Part shown: in pieces, positions 34,228 to 43,713 of the stretch | Layout of the letters: every line of letters begins with the position of its first letter | How positions within the stretch are numbered: position 1 is the first letter of the stretch | Source of the DNA: Flexibacter flexilis DSM 6793 | GTDB lineage: Bacteria > Bacteroidota > Bacteroidia > Cytophagales > Flexibacteraceae | NCBI RefSeq assembly: GCF_900112255.1 | Contig: NZ_FOLE01000002.1 | Location: forward strand, 565,854-629,853 | Direction: 5' to 3' | Length of the DNA stretch: 64,000 nucleotides | Made by a program: the position numbers and the translations under genes | The notes under the pieces: generated by a model | The model's database searches: none | What the model saw: only the letters and a program-made list of their open reading frames with translations | What the model was told of the DNA's origin: nothing

Positions 34228-35829
34228 ATGTCATCTGTTCATTCAAACATCCTAAAAGGTGCAGCTAACTTCGCACCTTCGCAAGTATTGTGGAATCTAA
34301 CACCAGCAGAATTAGTAGAGGAAGCTCTACGCAATGGTGAGGGAGTATTAGCCGACAACGGCGCATTAATGGCCGACACTGGTAAATTTACTGGTCGTTC
34401 GCCTAAAGACAAATTCGTAGTAAAAGACGCTAACACCGAAAAAACAGTTTGGTGGGGCGACGTAAACAACGTATTTGATACCAACAAATTTGAGCAACTC
34501 TACAAAGACATGGTTGCGTTCTTGGAAGGTAAGCGTGTGTATGTTCGCGAATTGATTGCTGGTGCAAATCCGTCGCACAACTTGCGTGTACGCGTGGTAA
34601 ACACGGTAGCTTGGCACAACTTGTTCTGCTACAATATGTTTATCCGCCCAGCTGCTGAGCAATTGGCAGCATTTGACCCAGAGTTCACGATTTTGTGTGT
34701 ACCTGAGTTTCAAGCAGACCCTGCCGTACATGGCACACGTCAATCAAACTTTGCGATTTTGGATTTTACGCGCAAAATGATTTTGATTGGTGGCACGGGC
34801 TACGCTGGCGAAATGAAAAAAGGCATTTTCGCAGTATTGAACTACATGTTGCCACACGAACAAAATGTGTTGTCTATGCACTGTTCGGCAAACATTGGTA
34901 AAGACGGTGACTCGGCTGTATTTTTTGGCTTGTCGGGTACTGGTAAAACTACGCTTTCGGCTGACCCACTTCGCAACCTTGTAGGTGACGACGAACACGG
35001 TTGGGCTGCTGACGGCATCTTTAACTTTGAAGGTGGTTGCTACGCCAAAGTAATTGACCTTTCTCGCGAAAAAGAACCGCAAATTTTCGATGCCATTCGT
35101 TTCGGTTCGATTCTCGAAAATACGCGCTTCTATCCGAACACGCGTACTCCTGATTATGCAAACAAATCAGTAACAGAAAACACTCGTACTTCTTACCCAC
35201 TTCATTATATCCCAGGTGCGGTAGAACCATCGGTTGGGCCTGTTCCTAAAAATATATTCTTCCTTACAGCTGATGCTTTCGGTGTATTGCCTCCAATTTC
35301 ACGCCTTACACCAGGCCAAGCGATGTATCACTTCATTTCGGGTTATACCGCAAAAGTGGCTGGTACAGAAGTAGGCGTAGTAGAACCACAAACAACGTTC
35401 TCGGCTTGTTTCGGTCAGGCTTTCTTGCCTTTGCACCCAACTCGCTACGCTGCGATGCTCGGCCAAAAAATCAGCGAAAATAAAGTAAACGTATGGCTTG
35501 TAAACACTGGCTGGTCTGGTGGTAGCTATGGCGTTGGTAGCCGCATCAAATTGCCTTACACTCGTGCCCTTATTACGGCGGCATTGTCTGGCGAATTGGA
35601 CAAAGTGAGCTTTACCAAACACCCAGTATTCGGTGTGGAAATGCCTGATAGCTGCCCTAACGTACCAACAGAGTTGTTGCACCCACGCAACACGTGGTCA
35701 GACAAAGCCGCTTACGACGAAAAAGCACAACAATTAGCGAAAGCATTTGCCGATAACTTTGAAAAATTCAGCGATTTCGCAACAGAAGAAATGTTAGCGG
35801 GTGCGCCTAAAGTAGGAGTTTTGGACTAA
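34228..35829 (+). CDS. pckA: ATP-dependent phosphoenolpyruvate carboxykinase
   Basis: The enzyme turns oxaloacetate into PEP, the entry step of gluconeogenesis. The 533-residue product has GRSPKDKFVV, MHCSANIGKDGD, the kinase-1a P-loop GLSGTGKTTLSADP, and the metal-binding LVGDDEHGWAADGIFNFEGG. The ATP-dependent form is shown by these motifs and by length. It takes oxaloacetate made through the glyoxylate shunt encoded just upstream. It has its own predicted promoter at 34059. It starts ATGTCATCTG 338 bases after aceA. Confidence 0.98.
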   Translation: MSSVHSNILKGAANFAPSQVLWNLTPAELVEEALRNGEGVLADNGALMADTGKFTGRSPKDKFVVKDANTEKTVWWGDVNNVFDTNKFEQLYKDMVAFLEGKRVYVRELIAGANPSHNLRVRVVNTVAWHNLFCYNMFIRPAAEQLAAFDPEFTILCVPEFQADPAVHGTRQSNFAILDFTRKMILIGGTGYAGEMKKGIFAVLNYMLPHEQNVLSMHCSANIGKDGDSAVFFGLSGTGKTTLSADPLRNLVGDDEHGWAADGIFNFEGGCYAKVIDLSREKEPQIFDAIRFGSILENTRFYPNTRTPDYANKSVTENTRTSYPLHYIPGAVEPSVGPVPKNIFFLTADAFGVLPPISRLTPGQAMYHFISGYTAKVAGTEVGVVEPQTTFSACFGQAFLPLHPTRYAAMLGQKISENKVNVWLVNTGWSGGSYGVGSRIKLPYTRALITAALSGELDKVSFTKHPVFGVEMPDSCPNVPTELLHPRNTWSDKAAYDEKAQQLAKAFADNFEKFSDFATEEMLAGAPKVGVLD

Positions 35830-35934
35830 TAACCATTGATTTTAGACAAAAACAGAATTTCTATGAAAGGCAATCGCGCTTGTACAACGACACAGGTGTA
35901 AAGTGTTGAATTGCTCCCAACCACTCTTTTTTTT

Positions 35935-35962
35935 ACTACGTTTTCTTTCGGGAAAACGTAGT
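35935..35962 (+). repeat. 11-bp perfect inverted repeat upstream of fbp
   Basis: ACTACGTTTTC (35935-35945) and GAAAACGTAGT (35952-35962) are exactly complementary with a TTTCGG loop. The T tract lies before, not after, the stem on the plus strand, so it is not a normal terminator for pckA. It could be an operator or an RNA stem ahead of fbp. Confidence 0.6.
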
Positions 35963-36013
35963 GTTAACTTCTGTTCAATTGTTTAATTATCAAAACGTTA
36001 TCGTTGCAAAGCT

Positions 36014-37027
36014 ATGCTATCTGAAGAAGACATTGCAGTCCCCGTAGGGACTACCCTTGACCGCTTCATTATGCGCAAGCAAGAAGCGTTTCCGTATGCT
36101 ACTGGCGAGCTTTCGCAGTTGATTCGTGATATAGCCTTAGCCTCTAAGATTATCAATCGCGAAATTAACCGCGCAGGGCTTATCAATATAGCGGGCATGT
36201 ACGGAACACAAAACATACAAGGCGAAGAACAACAAAAGTTGGATGTAATCGCTGACGTGCGTTTTATCCGTGCCCTCAAAAATGGCGGCGAAGTATGTGC
36301 CATCATTTCGGAAGAACAAGATAAGATTATTGATACGGGCAATCGCCATGGCAAATATGTGGTGGCTCTTGACCCGCTGGACGGTTCGTCGAATATCGAC
36401 GTAAACGTCTCGATTGGAAGTATATTTTCGGTGTATCGCCGTGTAACGCCTGTTGGCACTGTGCCTAACGAAACCGATGTATTGCAGTCGGGTCGCAAAC
36501 AAGTAGCCGCTGGCTATGTGTTGTATGGCTCTTCTACGATGTTGGTTTATACCACAGGGCATGGCGTGCATGGTTTCACTTACGATGCTTCGCTGGGTGA
36601 GTTCTTTTTGTCTCACACCGAAATCAAAATTCCAGAGAAAGGGAAAATATTCTCTTACAACGAAGGAAACTACGACGATTTCTCACCAGCGATACAATCG
36701 TACATTACGGACTGTAAAACTCGCCGTTATTCGGGGCGTTATATTGGTTCGTTAGTGGCTGATTTTCACCGTAATATGCTCAAAGGCGGAATTTATTTGT
36801 ACCCTCCAACGCAAAAAGCTCCAAACGGAAAATTGCGTTTGTTGTACGAATGTTATCCGTTGGCGATGCTCATTGAGCAAGCAGGCGGCATGGCCACAGA
36901 CGGCAAACAGCCGATTTTGGACATCGTGCCAACCGACTTGCATCAGCGCACGCCACTGTATATCGGCTCGGCGGACATGGTTCGCACCGTAACGCAAGGT
37001 TTGGAAACCGAATATGCAGCACAATAA
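36014..37027 (+). CDS. fbp: Fructose-1,6-bisphosphatase class 1
   Basis: The enzyme removes the 1-phosphate from fructose-1,6-bisphosphate, the committed last step of gluconeogenesis. The 337-residue product has ISEEQDK, the metal site [16 protein letters not shown], and the active-site signature [20 protein letters not shown]. It completes the aceB-aceA-pckA-fbp set. A weak promoter, TTG (35979-35981) with TATCGTTG (35999-36006), would give a leader of only a few bases. Readthrough from pckA is also possible. A terminator follows. Confidence 0.97.
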   Translation: MLSEEDIAVPVGTTLDRFIMRKQEAFPYATGELSQLIRDIALASKIINREINRAGLINIAGMYGTQNIQGEEQQKLDVIADVRFIRALKNGGEVCAIISEEQDKIIDTGNRHGKYVVALDPLDGSSNIDVNVSIGSIFSVYRRVTPVGTVPNETDVLQSGRKQVAAGYVLYGSSTMLVYTTGHGVHGFTYDASLGEFFLSHTEIKIPEKGKIFSYNEGNYDDFSPAIQSYITDCKTRRYSGRYIGSLVADFHRNMLKGGIYLYPPTQKAPNGKLRLLYECYPLAMLIEQAGGMATDGKQPILDIVPTDLHQRTPLYIGSADMVRTVTQGLETEYAAQ

Positions 37028-37093
37028 CACACAAGGATTTATTTGCGAAAAATAAATATTAGGGAATATCAAATTTGGTGTTTGGTTGTGTTT

Positions 37094-37127
37094 ACCCCGT
37101 CAGGACTTTGTCTGGACGGGGTTTTTT
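37094..37127 (+). terminator. Terminator after fbp
   Basis: CCCCGTC pairs with GACGGGG, with an inner GAC/GTC, followed by six T's. Confidence 0.88.
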
Positions 37128-37267
37128 GTTGTTTAAAGAAAATTCGCTTCTGATTTTTAGCTCAAACAAAGAGTTTATATAGTTTTCATTCTGATAACAT
37201 ACCGCTAATACAAATATATTCTGTGGCTTGCCTTCAAAACTTGCCAAAAAAAATTTAGTTTAGCAGC

Positions 37268-40200
37268 ATGAAAAAACTTTTATTAGCTTGTCTATATATG
37301 TGTTTGGGCGGCGGTGTGGCTCATGCACAACTTACGGATACATTCGCCGACGGCGACTTTACCAGCAATCCCACTTGGAGCGGCGATGCAGCGGATTTTA
37401 CGGTAGCTTCCGAAAAATTGCGTTCCAATTCGGCTACGGCCAACGCTACTTTTGCGCTGAGCACTCCTTCCACACTGGCCACGCAAGCGCAATGGGATTT
37501 TTCTATTGAATTACAATTCAACACGTCCAGCACCAATTACGTGGACATTTGGCTCACGGCTTCCGAAGCCGACCTCAAATCCACGACCAACGAAGGATAT
37601 TTTGTGCGCATCGGCAACACCGCCGACGAGATTAGCCTTTACAAAAAAGTAGGCACTACCAGCACCAAACTCATCGACGGAACGGACGGCGTTACTAATT
37701 TTTCATCTAACAGTTTCCGCATTTTCGTCACCCGCGATGCGGCAAACCTCTGGACGCTCAAACACGCACCTGTTAGCTCTTCGGCTTTCACCACCGAAGG
37801 CACAGCCACCGACGCCAGTTTTACGACCAGTGCTTATTTCGGGTTTTCAATAAAACAATCTACGGCCTCGTTTTTCAGCAAACATTTTTTTGATGAAATA
37901 AACGTTGGCAATTTGGTCATAGACACGCAATTCCCTGACCTTTCATCGGTTACGGTGCAGTCGGCCAATACGTTGCGTTTGGTATTTAATGAAGCTGTAC
38001 TTTCGGACTCTGCCCAAATCGCCAGCAACTACACCGTAAACAATGGCGTAGGCGTGGCCACGAGTGCTGTCATGGATGGCGCGTATGCGGTGTTACTTAC
38101 TTTCGCAAACAATTTCGCGGCCAACCAACTTTCTACCCTGACCGTTACAGACATTGCAGACCTGAGTGGTAACGTAATGCCTATCGAAGCAGAAATTAAT
38201 TTCACGTATGTACCGCCTTACGTGGCGCAATACCGCGACATTGTGATTAACGAAATTTTTGCCGACGAAACCCCACAAATTGGGTTGCCTGCGGCGGAAT
38301 TTTTGGAACTTTATAACGCCTCCACTACACAAGCCATTAACCTACAAGGCTTTGTCCTTTCCGACGCGACGGGTAGCATCACGTTGCCCAGCTACACCAT
38401 GCAGCCCAACAGTTATTTGGTGCTTTGCGCCACCTCGCAAGTAGCTAATTTTCAAGCGTATGGAAATGTGTTGGGTGTTTCGCTCCCAAGCCTCAACAAC
38501 ACAGGCGAGTTACTGACGCTCAAAAATGCGGCGGGTACGGTGCTCGATGCCGTAGATTACAAAACCGCTTGGTACAACGATGCCGTAAAAGCCAACGGCG
38601 GTTGGAGTTTGGAACAAATCAATCCCCTGACGCTTTGCACGGGTTCTAATAACTGGACGGCTTCCGTAAATCCTGCGGGCGGCACGCCAGCCACCGCCAA
38701 TTCTGTGCTAAACACTGCGCCTGATGTGGTTGCGCCGCTTATTTCGGCGGTTACGGTACTTTCCAGCAATCAACTACAAATCACTTTCAACGAACGCATG
38801 GACAGCACCAGCCTCCAAACGGGTGCTTACGCAATTTCGGGCGGTTTGTCGGTGGCTACTGCAAAATCTGTTTATCCAGACTATAAAATTGCCTTGCTTA
38901 CGTTGGCCTCGCCGCTTACGGCTGGTTTGTTGTATGAACTCAATATCAGCAACGTAAAAGATTGTATCGGAAATCTTATTGGAACAAATACAAATACTTT
39001 TGGTTTGGGCGCAAAAGCAGCGTATAACGAGTTGGTGATTAGCGAAATTTTTGCCGACGAAACCCCACAAGTTGGTTTGCCTTTGTACGAGTTTTTGGAA
39101 ATAACAAACCGCTCAGCCAAAGTCATTGATATTGGCGGAATGTTGGTAGCTGATACATCAGGCGGTGGACATTTACCCACCAACACGACTTTATTACCCA
39201 ACGAAAAAGTAATCGTATGCGGCACGACGGCTGCCAGCCAGTACGCTACATTTGGCCGCACTTTTGGCATTTCAAATTTCCCGTCCTTGAATAATACAGG
39301 CGAAACGCTGCTTTTGCGTAACACAGATGGCACTTTGGTTTTTGCGGTTACTTATTCGGATACATGGTATCAGGACGAAGTGAAAAAACAAGGCGGCTGG
39401 ACATTAGAAATGATTGATACACAAAATCCGTGTGGCGGTGCAAGCAACTGGCGAGCTTCCTACAACACCAATGGAGGAACGCCTGCGGCCACTAACAGCA
39501 TAGTCGCCTCCAACCCCGACAACACGCCGCCACAACTCACAGGCGTACAAGTGCTTTCGGCTACGCAAATTGTCGCCATTTTCAGTGAACCACTGGACAG
39601 TTTGCAAGCACTTTCGGCTACTTACCAAATTAGCGGCGGTATTGGTGTAAACGCTGCAACGGTGCGCCGTTACCAATACGACCGCGTTTATATTACCTAT
39701 TCGGGAACGTTGGTTACAGGTGAATTTTACACTTTCACGGCTTCTAACGTCCGTGATTGCGCGGGCAACCTACAAACTTCCACCACTTATAGTTTTGGAC
39801 AAGGCGCAAAACCTGCTTATAACGAGTTGGTGATTAGTGAAATATTAGCCGACGAAACGCCGCAAGTTGGTTTGCCGCAATACGAATTTTTGGAATTAAC
39901 TAACCGCTCTAATCGTATTTTGGATGTGAGTGGAATGTTGGTAGCCGATACATCAGGCGGCGGACACTTACCCGCCAACACGACTTTATTACCCAACGAA
40001 AAAGTAATCGTATGCGGCACGACGGCGGCCAGCCAATACGCGCCATTGGGTCGCACGTTTGGCATTGCAAGTTTCCCGTCCCTGAACAATTCGGGCGAAA
40101 CCTTGCTACTGCGTAACACGGACGGCACATTGGTATTTGCGGTTACTTACTCGGATGCGTGGTATCAGGACGAAGTGAAAAAACAAGGCGGCTGGGCATT

Positions 40201-42247
40201 AGAAATGATTGATACACAAAATCCGTGTGGCGGCGCAAGCAACTGGCGAGCTTCCAACAACGCCAACGGAGGAACGCCTGCCGCTACCAACAGCGTAGCA
40301 GGCACAAACCCCGACAACACACCGCCACAACTCACAGGCGTACAAGTGCTTTCGGCTACGCAATTGGTGGCCATTTTCAACGAACCGCTGGACAGCTTGC
40401 AAGCTCTTTCAGCTGCTTATCAAATTAGCGGCGGCATTAGCGTAAGCAATGCTACGGTGCGCCGCTACCAATACGACCGCATTTACGTTACGTTTTCGGG
40501 GGCGTTGGTGGCTAGACAAACTTATACGTTTACGGCTTCTAACGTTCGCGACTGCGCGGGCAACCTACAATCTTCTACGACCGTCAATTTTGGGCAAGGT
40601 CGCCAACCGCTTTGGCACGAATTACTGATTACGGAGATTTACGCCGACGAATCGCCTTCGATGGGTTTGCCCGAATACGAATTTTTGGAGTTATACAACA
40701 ACACGGATTTGACTATTAGCCTAGACGGTTGTACGCTTTCCGACGCGACGAGTAGGGTAAAATTGCCGTCCGTGAATTTGTTGCCACGCCAACGCGTCAT
40801 TGTGTGCGGCACGTCTGCCCAAACCGCTTACAGTGCCTACGGTACGGCTTACGGCATTTCGAGCTTCCCGACCCTGAACAGTTCGGGCGACAACATGAGC
40901 ATTCGCAACGCCGCAGGCCAGTTGATTTGCAGCGTAAATTATACAGATGATTGGTACGGCGATGCCGCCAAAGCCGATGGTGGTTGGAGTTTGGAAATGG
41001 TGGATACACAAAATCCGTGCGGCGGTGCAAGCAATTGGCGAGCTTCCGAAAACCCGCAAGGCGGAACGCCTGCCGCGCCTAATAGCATAGCAGCTTCCAA
41101 CCCCGACAACACACCGCCCCAAATCCTGACGGCCAGTGTGTTAGATGCCCAAACCCTGCAACTGCAATTTTCGGAGGCACTCGACAGTGCCGCGACTGCT
41201 TCCAGCGCAACGGTATTTAGCATCGACAACGGCCTGACCGTTACCAGCCAAACCATACCCGCCGCCCAATTCGATGTAGTAACGCTGCATTTGGCTGCGC
41301 CAATGGATTATAACAAAGTTTATACGCTTACTATCAGCAACTTAAAAGATTGTGCAGGCAACGTGGCGGCCACCGCTTCCATTACGTTTGTGCGCCCTGA
41401 GCCTGCCGATACGTCCGATATTTTATTGAATGAAGTGCTATTCAATCCGCCTACTTCGGGCGTGGATTTTGTGGAACTTTACAACCACAGCAACAAATAC
41501 ATTGACCTGAAAGGCTGGGCTTTGGCTAATTGGTCGGATAATGTTTTGAGTAATATTAAAACCATTACCCAAACCTATATTTTGCCGCCCGCCGACTACG
41601 TGGCCATTACCACCGACAAAAACGCCACGCGCCGCGATTTTCCCAAAGCCATTGAATCCAAAATGTTGGAAATGCCGTCCCTGCCTTCTTATAACGACGG
41701 CGACGGAACGGTAATTCTGGTAAATCCACAAGGCAAAATCGTACAGCGTTTTGATTATGATGAAAAATTCCACTTCCCGCTGCTCGACGATGTGAATGGC
41801 GTTTCGCTGGAACGTATCTCTTTTGATGCGCCCGTAAATCAGCCAAGCAGTTGGCAATCTGCCGCCGCCAATGCGGGTTATGGTACGCCTACATTGCCCA
41901 ACTCGCAGCGCATCAACAACCTGACTTCGTCGGGGACAATGACCATCGAGCCGAAAGCCTTTACACCCGACAACGACGGCGACCGCGATTTTACGACCAT
42001 TCGTTACAAATTTAATTCGGGCAACGCCACCATCAATCTAAGTATTTATGATGACCAAGGCCGACTTGTTCGCCGCTTGGCTCAAAATCAGTTGGTTGGT
42101 TCGGAAGGTTTCTACACTTGGGACGGTGCTTTTGACAATGGCCAAAAAGCCCGCATCGGTTTGTATATGATGCTAATGGAAATTACAGAACCCAACGGCC
42201 ACAAAGCCAGCTACAAGGAAAGTGTAGCGGTTGGTGCAAAATTCTAA
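37268..42247 (+). CDS. Large secreted protein with repeated lamin-tail and Ig-like domains
   Basis: This 1659-residue protein has a signal peptide (ending GVAHAQ) and an N-terminal beta-sandwich-like region (~22-215). Units beginning at residues 322, 586, 851, 1116 and 1381 start with motifs such as NEIFADETPQIGLP and SEIFADETPQVGLP, a spacing of 264-265. Each unit has a lamin-tail domain (FLEL/FLEI, SFPSLNNTGETLLLRN, GGWTLEM) and an SbsA/Big_5-like Ig domain (FSEPLDS). The C-terminus (TPDNDGDRDFTTIRYKF to the end) resembles FlgD Ig-like or type IX secretion tails. It is probably a surface adhesin or matrix protein; the function is inferred. Confidence 0.88.
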   Translation: MKKLLLACLYMCLGGGVAHAQLTDTFADGDFTSNPTWSGDAADFTVASEKLRSNSATANATFALSTPSTLATQAQWDFSIELQFNTSSTNYVDIWLTASEADLKSTTNEGYFVRIGNTADEISLYKKVGTTSTKLIDGTDGVTNFSSNSFRIFVTRDAANLWTLKHAPVSSSAFTTEGTATDASFTTSAYFGFSIKQSTASFFSKHFFDEINVGNLVIDTQFPDLSSVTVQSANTLRLVFNEAVLSDSAQIASNYTVNNGVGVATSAVMDGAYAVLLTFANNFAANQLSTLTVTDIADLSGNVMPIEAEINFTYVPPYVAQYRDIVINEIFADETPQIGLPAAEFLELYNASTTQAINLQGFVLSDATGSITLPSYTMQPNSYLVLCATSQVANFQAYGNVLGVSLPSLNNTGELLTLKNAAGTVLDAVDYKTAWYNDAVKANGGWSLEQINPLTLCTGSNNWTASVNPAGGTPATANSVLNTAPDVVAPLISAVTVLSSNQLQITFNERMDSTSLQTGAYAISGGLSVATAKSVYPDYKIALLTLASPLTAGLLYELNISNVKDCIGNLIGTNTNTFGLGAKAAYNELVISEIFADETPQVGLPLYEFLEITNRSAKVIDIGGMLVADTSGGGHLPTNTTLLPNEKVIVCGTTAASQYATFGRTFGISNFPSLNNTGETLLLRNTDGTLVFAVTYSDTWYQDEVKKQGGWTLEMIDTQNPCGGASNWRASYNTNGGTPAATNSIVASNPDNTPPQLTGVQVLSATQIVAIFSEPLDSLQALSATYQISGGIGVNAATVRRYQYDRVYITYSGTLVTGEFYTFTASNVRDCAGNLQTSTTYSFGQGAKPAYNELVISEILADETPQVGLPQYEFLELTNRSNRILDVSGMLVADTSGGGHLPANTTLLPNEKVIVCGTTAASQYAPLGRTFGIASFPSLNNSGETLLLRNTDGTLVFAVTYSDAWYQDEVKKQGGWALEMIDTQNPCGGASNWRASNNANGGTPAATNSVAGTNPDNTPPQLTGVQVLSATQLVAIFNEPLDSLQALSAAYQISGGISVSNATVRRYQYDRIYVTFSGALVARQTYTFTASNVRDCAGNLQSSTTVNFGQGRQPLWHELLITEIYADESPSMGLPEYEFLELYNNTDLTISLDGCTLSDATSRVKLPSVNLLPRQRVIVCGTSAQTAYSAYGTAYGISSFPTLNSSGDNMSIRNAAGQLICSVNYTDDWYGDAAKADGGWSLEMVDTQNPCGGASNWRASENPQGGTPAAPNSIAASNPDNTPPQILTASVLDAQTLQLQFSEALDSAATASSATVFSIDNGLTVTSQTIPAAQFDVVTLHLAAPMDYNKVYTLTISNLKDCAGNVAATASITFVRPEPADTSDILLNEVLFNPPTSGVDFVELYNHSNKYIDLKGWALANWSDNVLSNIKTITQTYILPPADYVAITTDKNATRRDFPKAIESKMLEMPSLPSYNDGDGTVILVNPQGKIVQRFDYDEKFHFPLLDDVNGVSLERISFDAPVNQPSSWQSAAANAGYGTPTLPNSQRINNLTSSGTMTIEPKAFTPDNDGDRDFTTIRYKFNSGNATINLSIYDDQGRLVRRLAQNQLVGSEGFYTWDGAFDNGQKARIGLYMMLMEITEPNGHKASYKESVAVGAKF
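38231..41407 (+). repeat. Four consecutive ~265-codon repeats inside the LTD protein
   Basis: Units start at 38231, 39023, 39818 and 40613 and are 792-795 bp long, all whole numbers of codons. Units two and three are the most alike, with long identical DNA stretches (for example around 39180-39230 and 39975-40025), which suggests recent duplication or gene conversion. Confidence 0.85.
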
Positions 42248-42263
42248 TGCCATTACTTCCCAA

Positions 42264-42302
42264 CAAAAAAGCCTCTTGATATTTTTCAAGGGGCTTTTTT
42301 GT
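42264..42302 (+). terminator. Terminator after the LTD protein gene
   Basis: AAAAAAGCC.TCTTGA and TTCAAGGGGCTTTTTT form an imperfect stem followed by T's. Confidence 0.8.
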
Positions 42303-42313
42303 TTAAATAAACG

Positions 42314-42738
42314 CCCTTCCGCGACTGCTGTTAAAGTCCTCCCCTTGGGGAGGATTTAGGAGGGGTTTGAATATATCCCTTCCTAAATTCCTGTTATTAC
42401 TTTGTGGACTTCTGTTATTACTTGGTGGATTCCTGTTATTGCTTCCGCGACTTCTGTTAAAGTCCTCCCCTTGGGGAGGATTTAGGAGGGGTTTGAATAT
42501 ATCCCTTCCTAAATTCCTGTTATTGCTTTGTGGACTTCTGTTATTGCTTGGTGGATTCCTGTTATTGCTTCCGCGACTTCTGTTAAAGTCCTCCCCTTGG
42601 GGAGGATTTAGGAGGGGTTTGAATATATCCCTTCCGCGACTTCTGTTAAAGTCCTTCCCTTGGGGAGGATTTAGGAGGGGTTTGAATATATCCCTTCCGC
42701 GACTTCTGTTAAAGTCCTTCCCTTGGGGAGGATTTAGG
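42314..42738. repeat. Tandem array with 21-bp periodicity and a palindromic core
   Basis: Five copies of a 63-bp unit centre on CCTCCCCTTGGGGAGG or CCTTCCCTTGGGGAGG at 42339, 42464, 42590, 42653 and 42716. The first two units are each followed by another 63 bp made of three 21-bp pieces such as CTTCCTAAATTCCTGTTATT and CTTGGTGGATTCCTGTTATT. Steps are 125, 126, 63 and 63 bp. Both strands stay open through the array because 21 is a multiple of three. I treat the resulting long frames as artefacts. The copies have no spacers of the CRISPR kind. Confidence 0.9.
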
Positions 42739-42812
42739 AGGGGTTTTGAATATTCTTCACTCATAATTCCTGTTATCCTTCAGAATTTTAACGTAAGAGA
42801 GTGGTCTATATT

Positions 42813-42820
42813 TATCTTTG
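42813..42820 (+). promoter_or_regulatory. -7 box of the metal-receptor-fold gene
   Basis: TATCTTTG, an exact match to TAnnTTTG, lies 52 bases before the ATG at 42873. No TTG is seen at the usual spacing. Confidence 0.4.
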
Positions 42821-42872
42821 AACAATCTTTACATTGCCAATCATTTGCAATCAATTTTTATCAGAGAATAAA

Positions 42873-43655
42873 ATGCCTACCATCACCGACCAAATGGGGC
42901 GGCAAGTACTTTGTCCCCAACACCCGCAACGCATTATTTCTTTAGTGCCTTCCCAGACCGAATTACTAATGGATTTGGGCTTGGGCAATAGACTTGTTGG
43001 CCGAACAAAATTCTGCATTCACCCAGCCGACCAGTTGGCCAATATTACGGTCATTGGCGGCACAAAAAACTTTCGATTCGAGCAAATAGACGCACTTTCT
43101 CCTGATTTAATTATCGGCAACAAAGAAGAAAATTATGAAGAGGGCATTGCGGCTTTAGCTGAAAAATACCCAGTGCTAATGTCGGACATTTTCACGCTCA
43201 CCGACGCGCTGCAAATGATACAAATGGTCGGTACAGCCACAGGCACAGCCCCGCAAACCGCTGATTTGCTACAAAAAATTGAACAAGAATTTAATTTATT
43301 AATGCAGGCACAAACAGCACCCAAACGCGTCTTGTATTTGATTTGGAAAAATCCGTACATGGCCGCAGGCGGCAACACTTTTATTTCGGACATGATTAGC
43401 CGTATGGGTTGGCATAATGTTTTAGGCGATACGGAGCGTTACCCGCAACTCACCGACGCACAAATACAAGCCCTGCAACCCGATGTTATTTTACTTTCGT
43501 CTGAGCCTTATCCGTTTAGTTTGTCCAAAGATGCTGCTGCATTGGAAGATTTATGTCCTTCGGCCCAAGTGTTGCTTGTCGATGGCGAAATGTTTTCGTG
43601 GTACGGAAGCCGCCTTCGGTTTGCGCCACGTTATTTGATGGATTTATTATCCTAA
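42873..43655 (+). CDS. Helical-backbone metal receptor (BtuF-like), without signal peptide
   Basis: The 260-residue product (from the ATG at 42873) has the fold of ABC-transporter binding proteins for B12, haem or siderophores. It starts TDQMGRQVLCPQHPQRIISLVPSQTE, seen as QHPQRIISLVPSQTELL, then LSPDLIIGNKEEN, AAGGNTFISDMISRMGW and LQPDVILLSSEPYPF. No signal peptide or lipobox is present, and the upstream in-frame extension (TTG at 42834) does not provide one. It could therefore be cytoplasmic. No permease or ATPase gene is nearby. Family is secure; ligand and location are open. Confidence 0.82.
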   Translation: MPTITDQMGRQVLCPQHPQRIISLVPSQTELLMDLGLGNRLVGRTKFCIHPADQLANITVIGGTKNFRFEQIDALSPDLIIGNKEENYEEGIAALAEKYPVLMSDIFTLTDALQMIQMVGTATGTAPQTADLLQKIEQEFNLLMQAQTAPKRVLYLIWKNPYMAAGGNTFISDMISRMGWHNVLGDTERYPQLTDAQIQALQPDVILLSSEPYPFSLSKDAAALEDLCPSAQVLLVDGEMFSWYGSRLRFAPRYLMDLLS

Positions 43656-43700
43656 AAATATAAAGCCCGACCTCTTAAGAGGTCGGGCTTTATATTTTAT
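43656..43700. terminator. Strong bidirectional terminator
   Basis: AAATATAAAGCCCGACCTC and its exact complement GAGGTCGGGCTTTATATTT form a 19-bp stem with a TTAA loop, serving the convergent genes on both sides. Confidence 0.93.
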
Positions 43701-43713
43701 TCAATTAAACTGA

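Noticed and set aside
42314-42738. CRISPR array
   Set aside because: Units adjoin or are separated by further copies of the same 21-bp pieces; there are no unique spacers and no cas genes.
42303-42945. Long open frames on both strands through the repeat array (153 codons minus, 192 codons plus)
   Set aside because: They arise because the repeat period is a multiple of three; the translations are simple repeats (such as NPPQGEDFNRSRG) with no support from start sites or neighbours.
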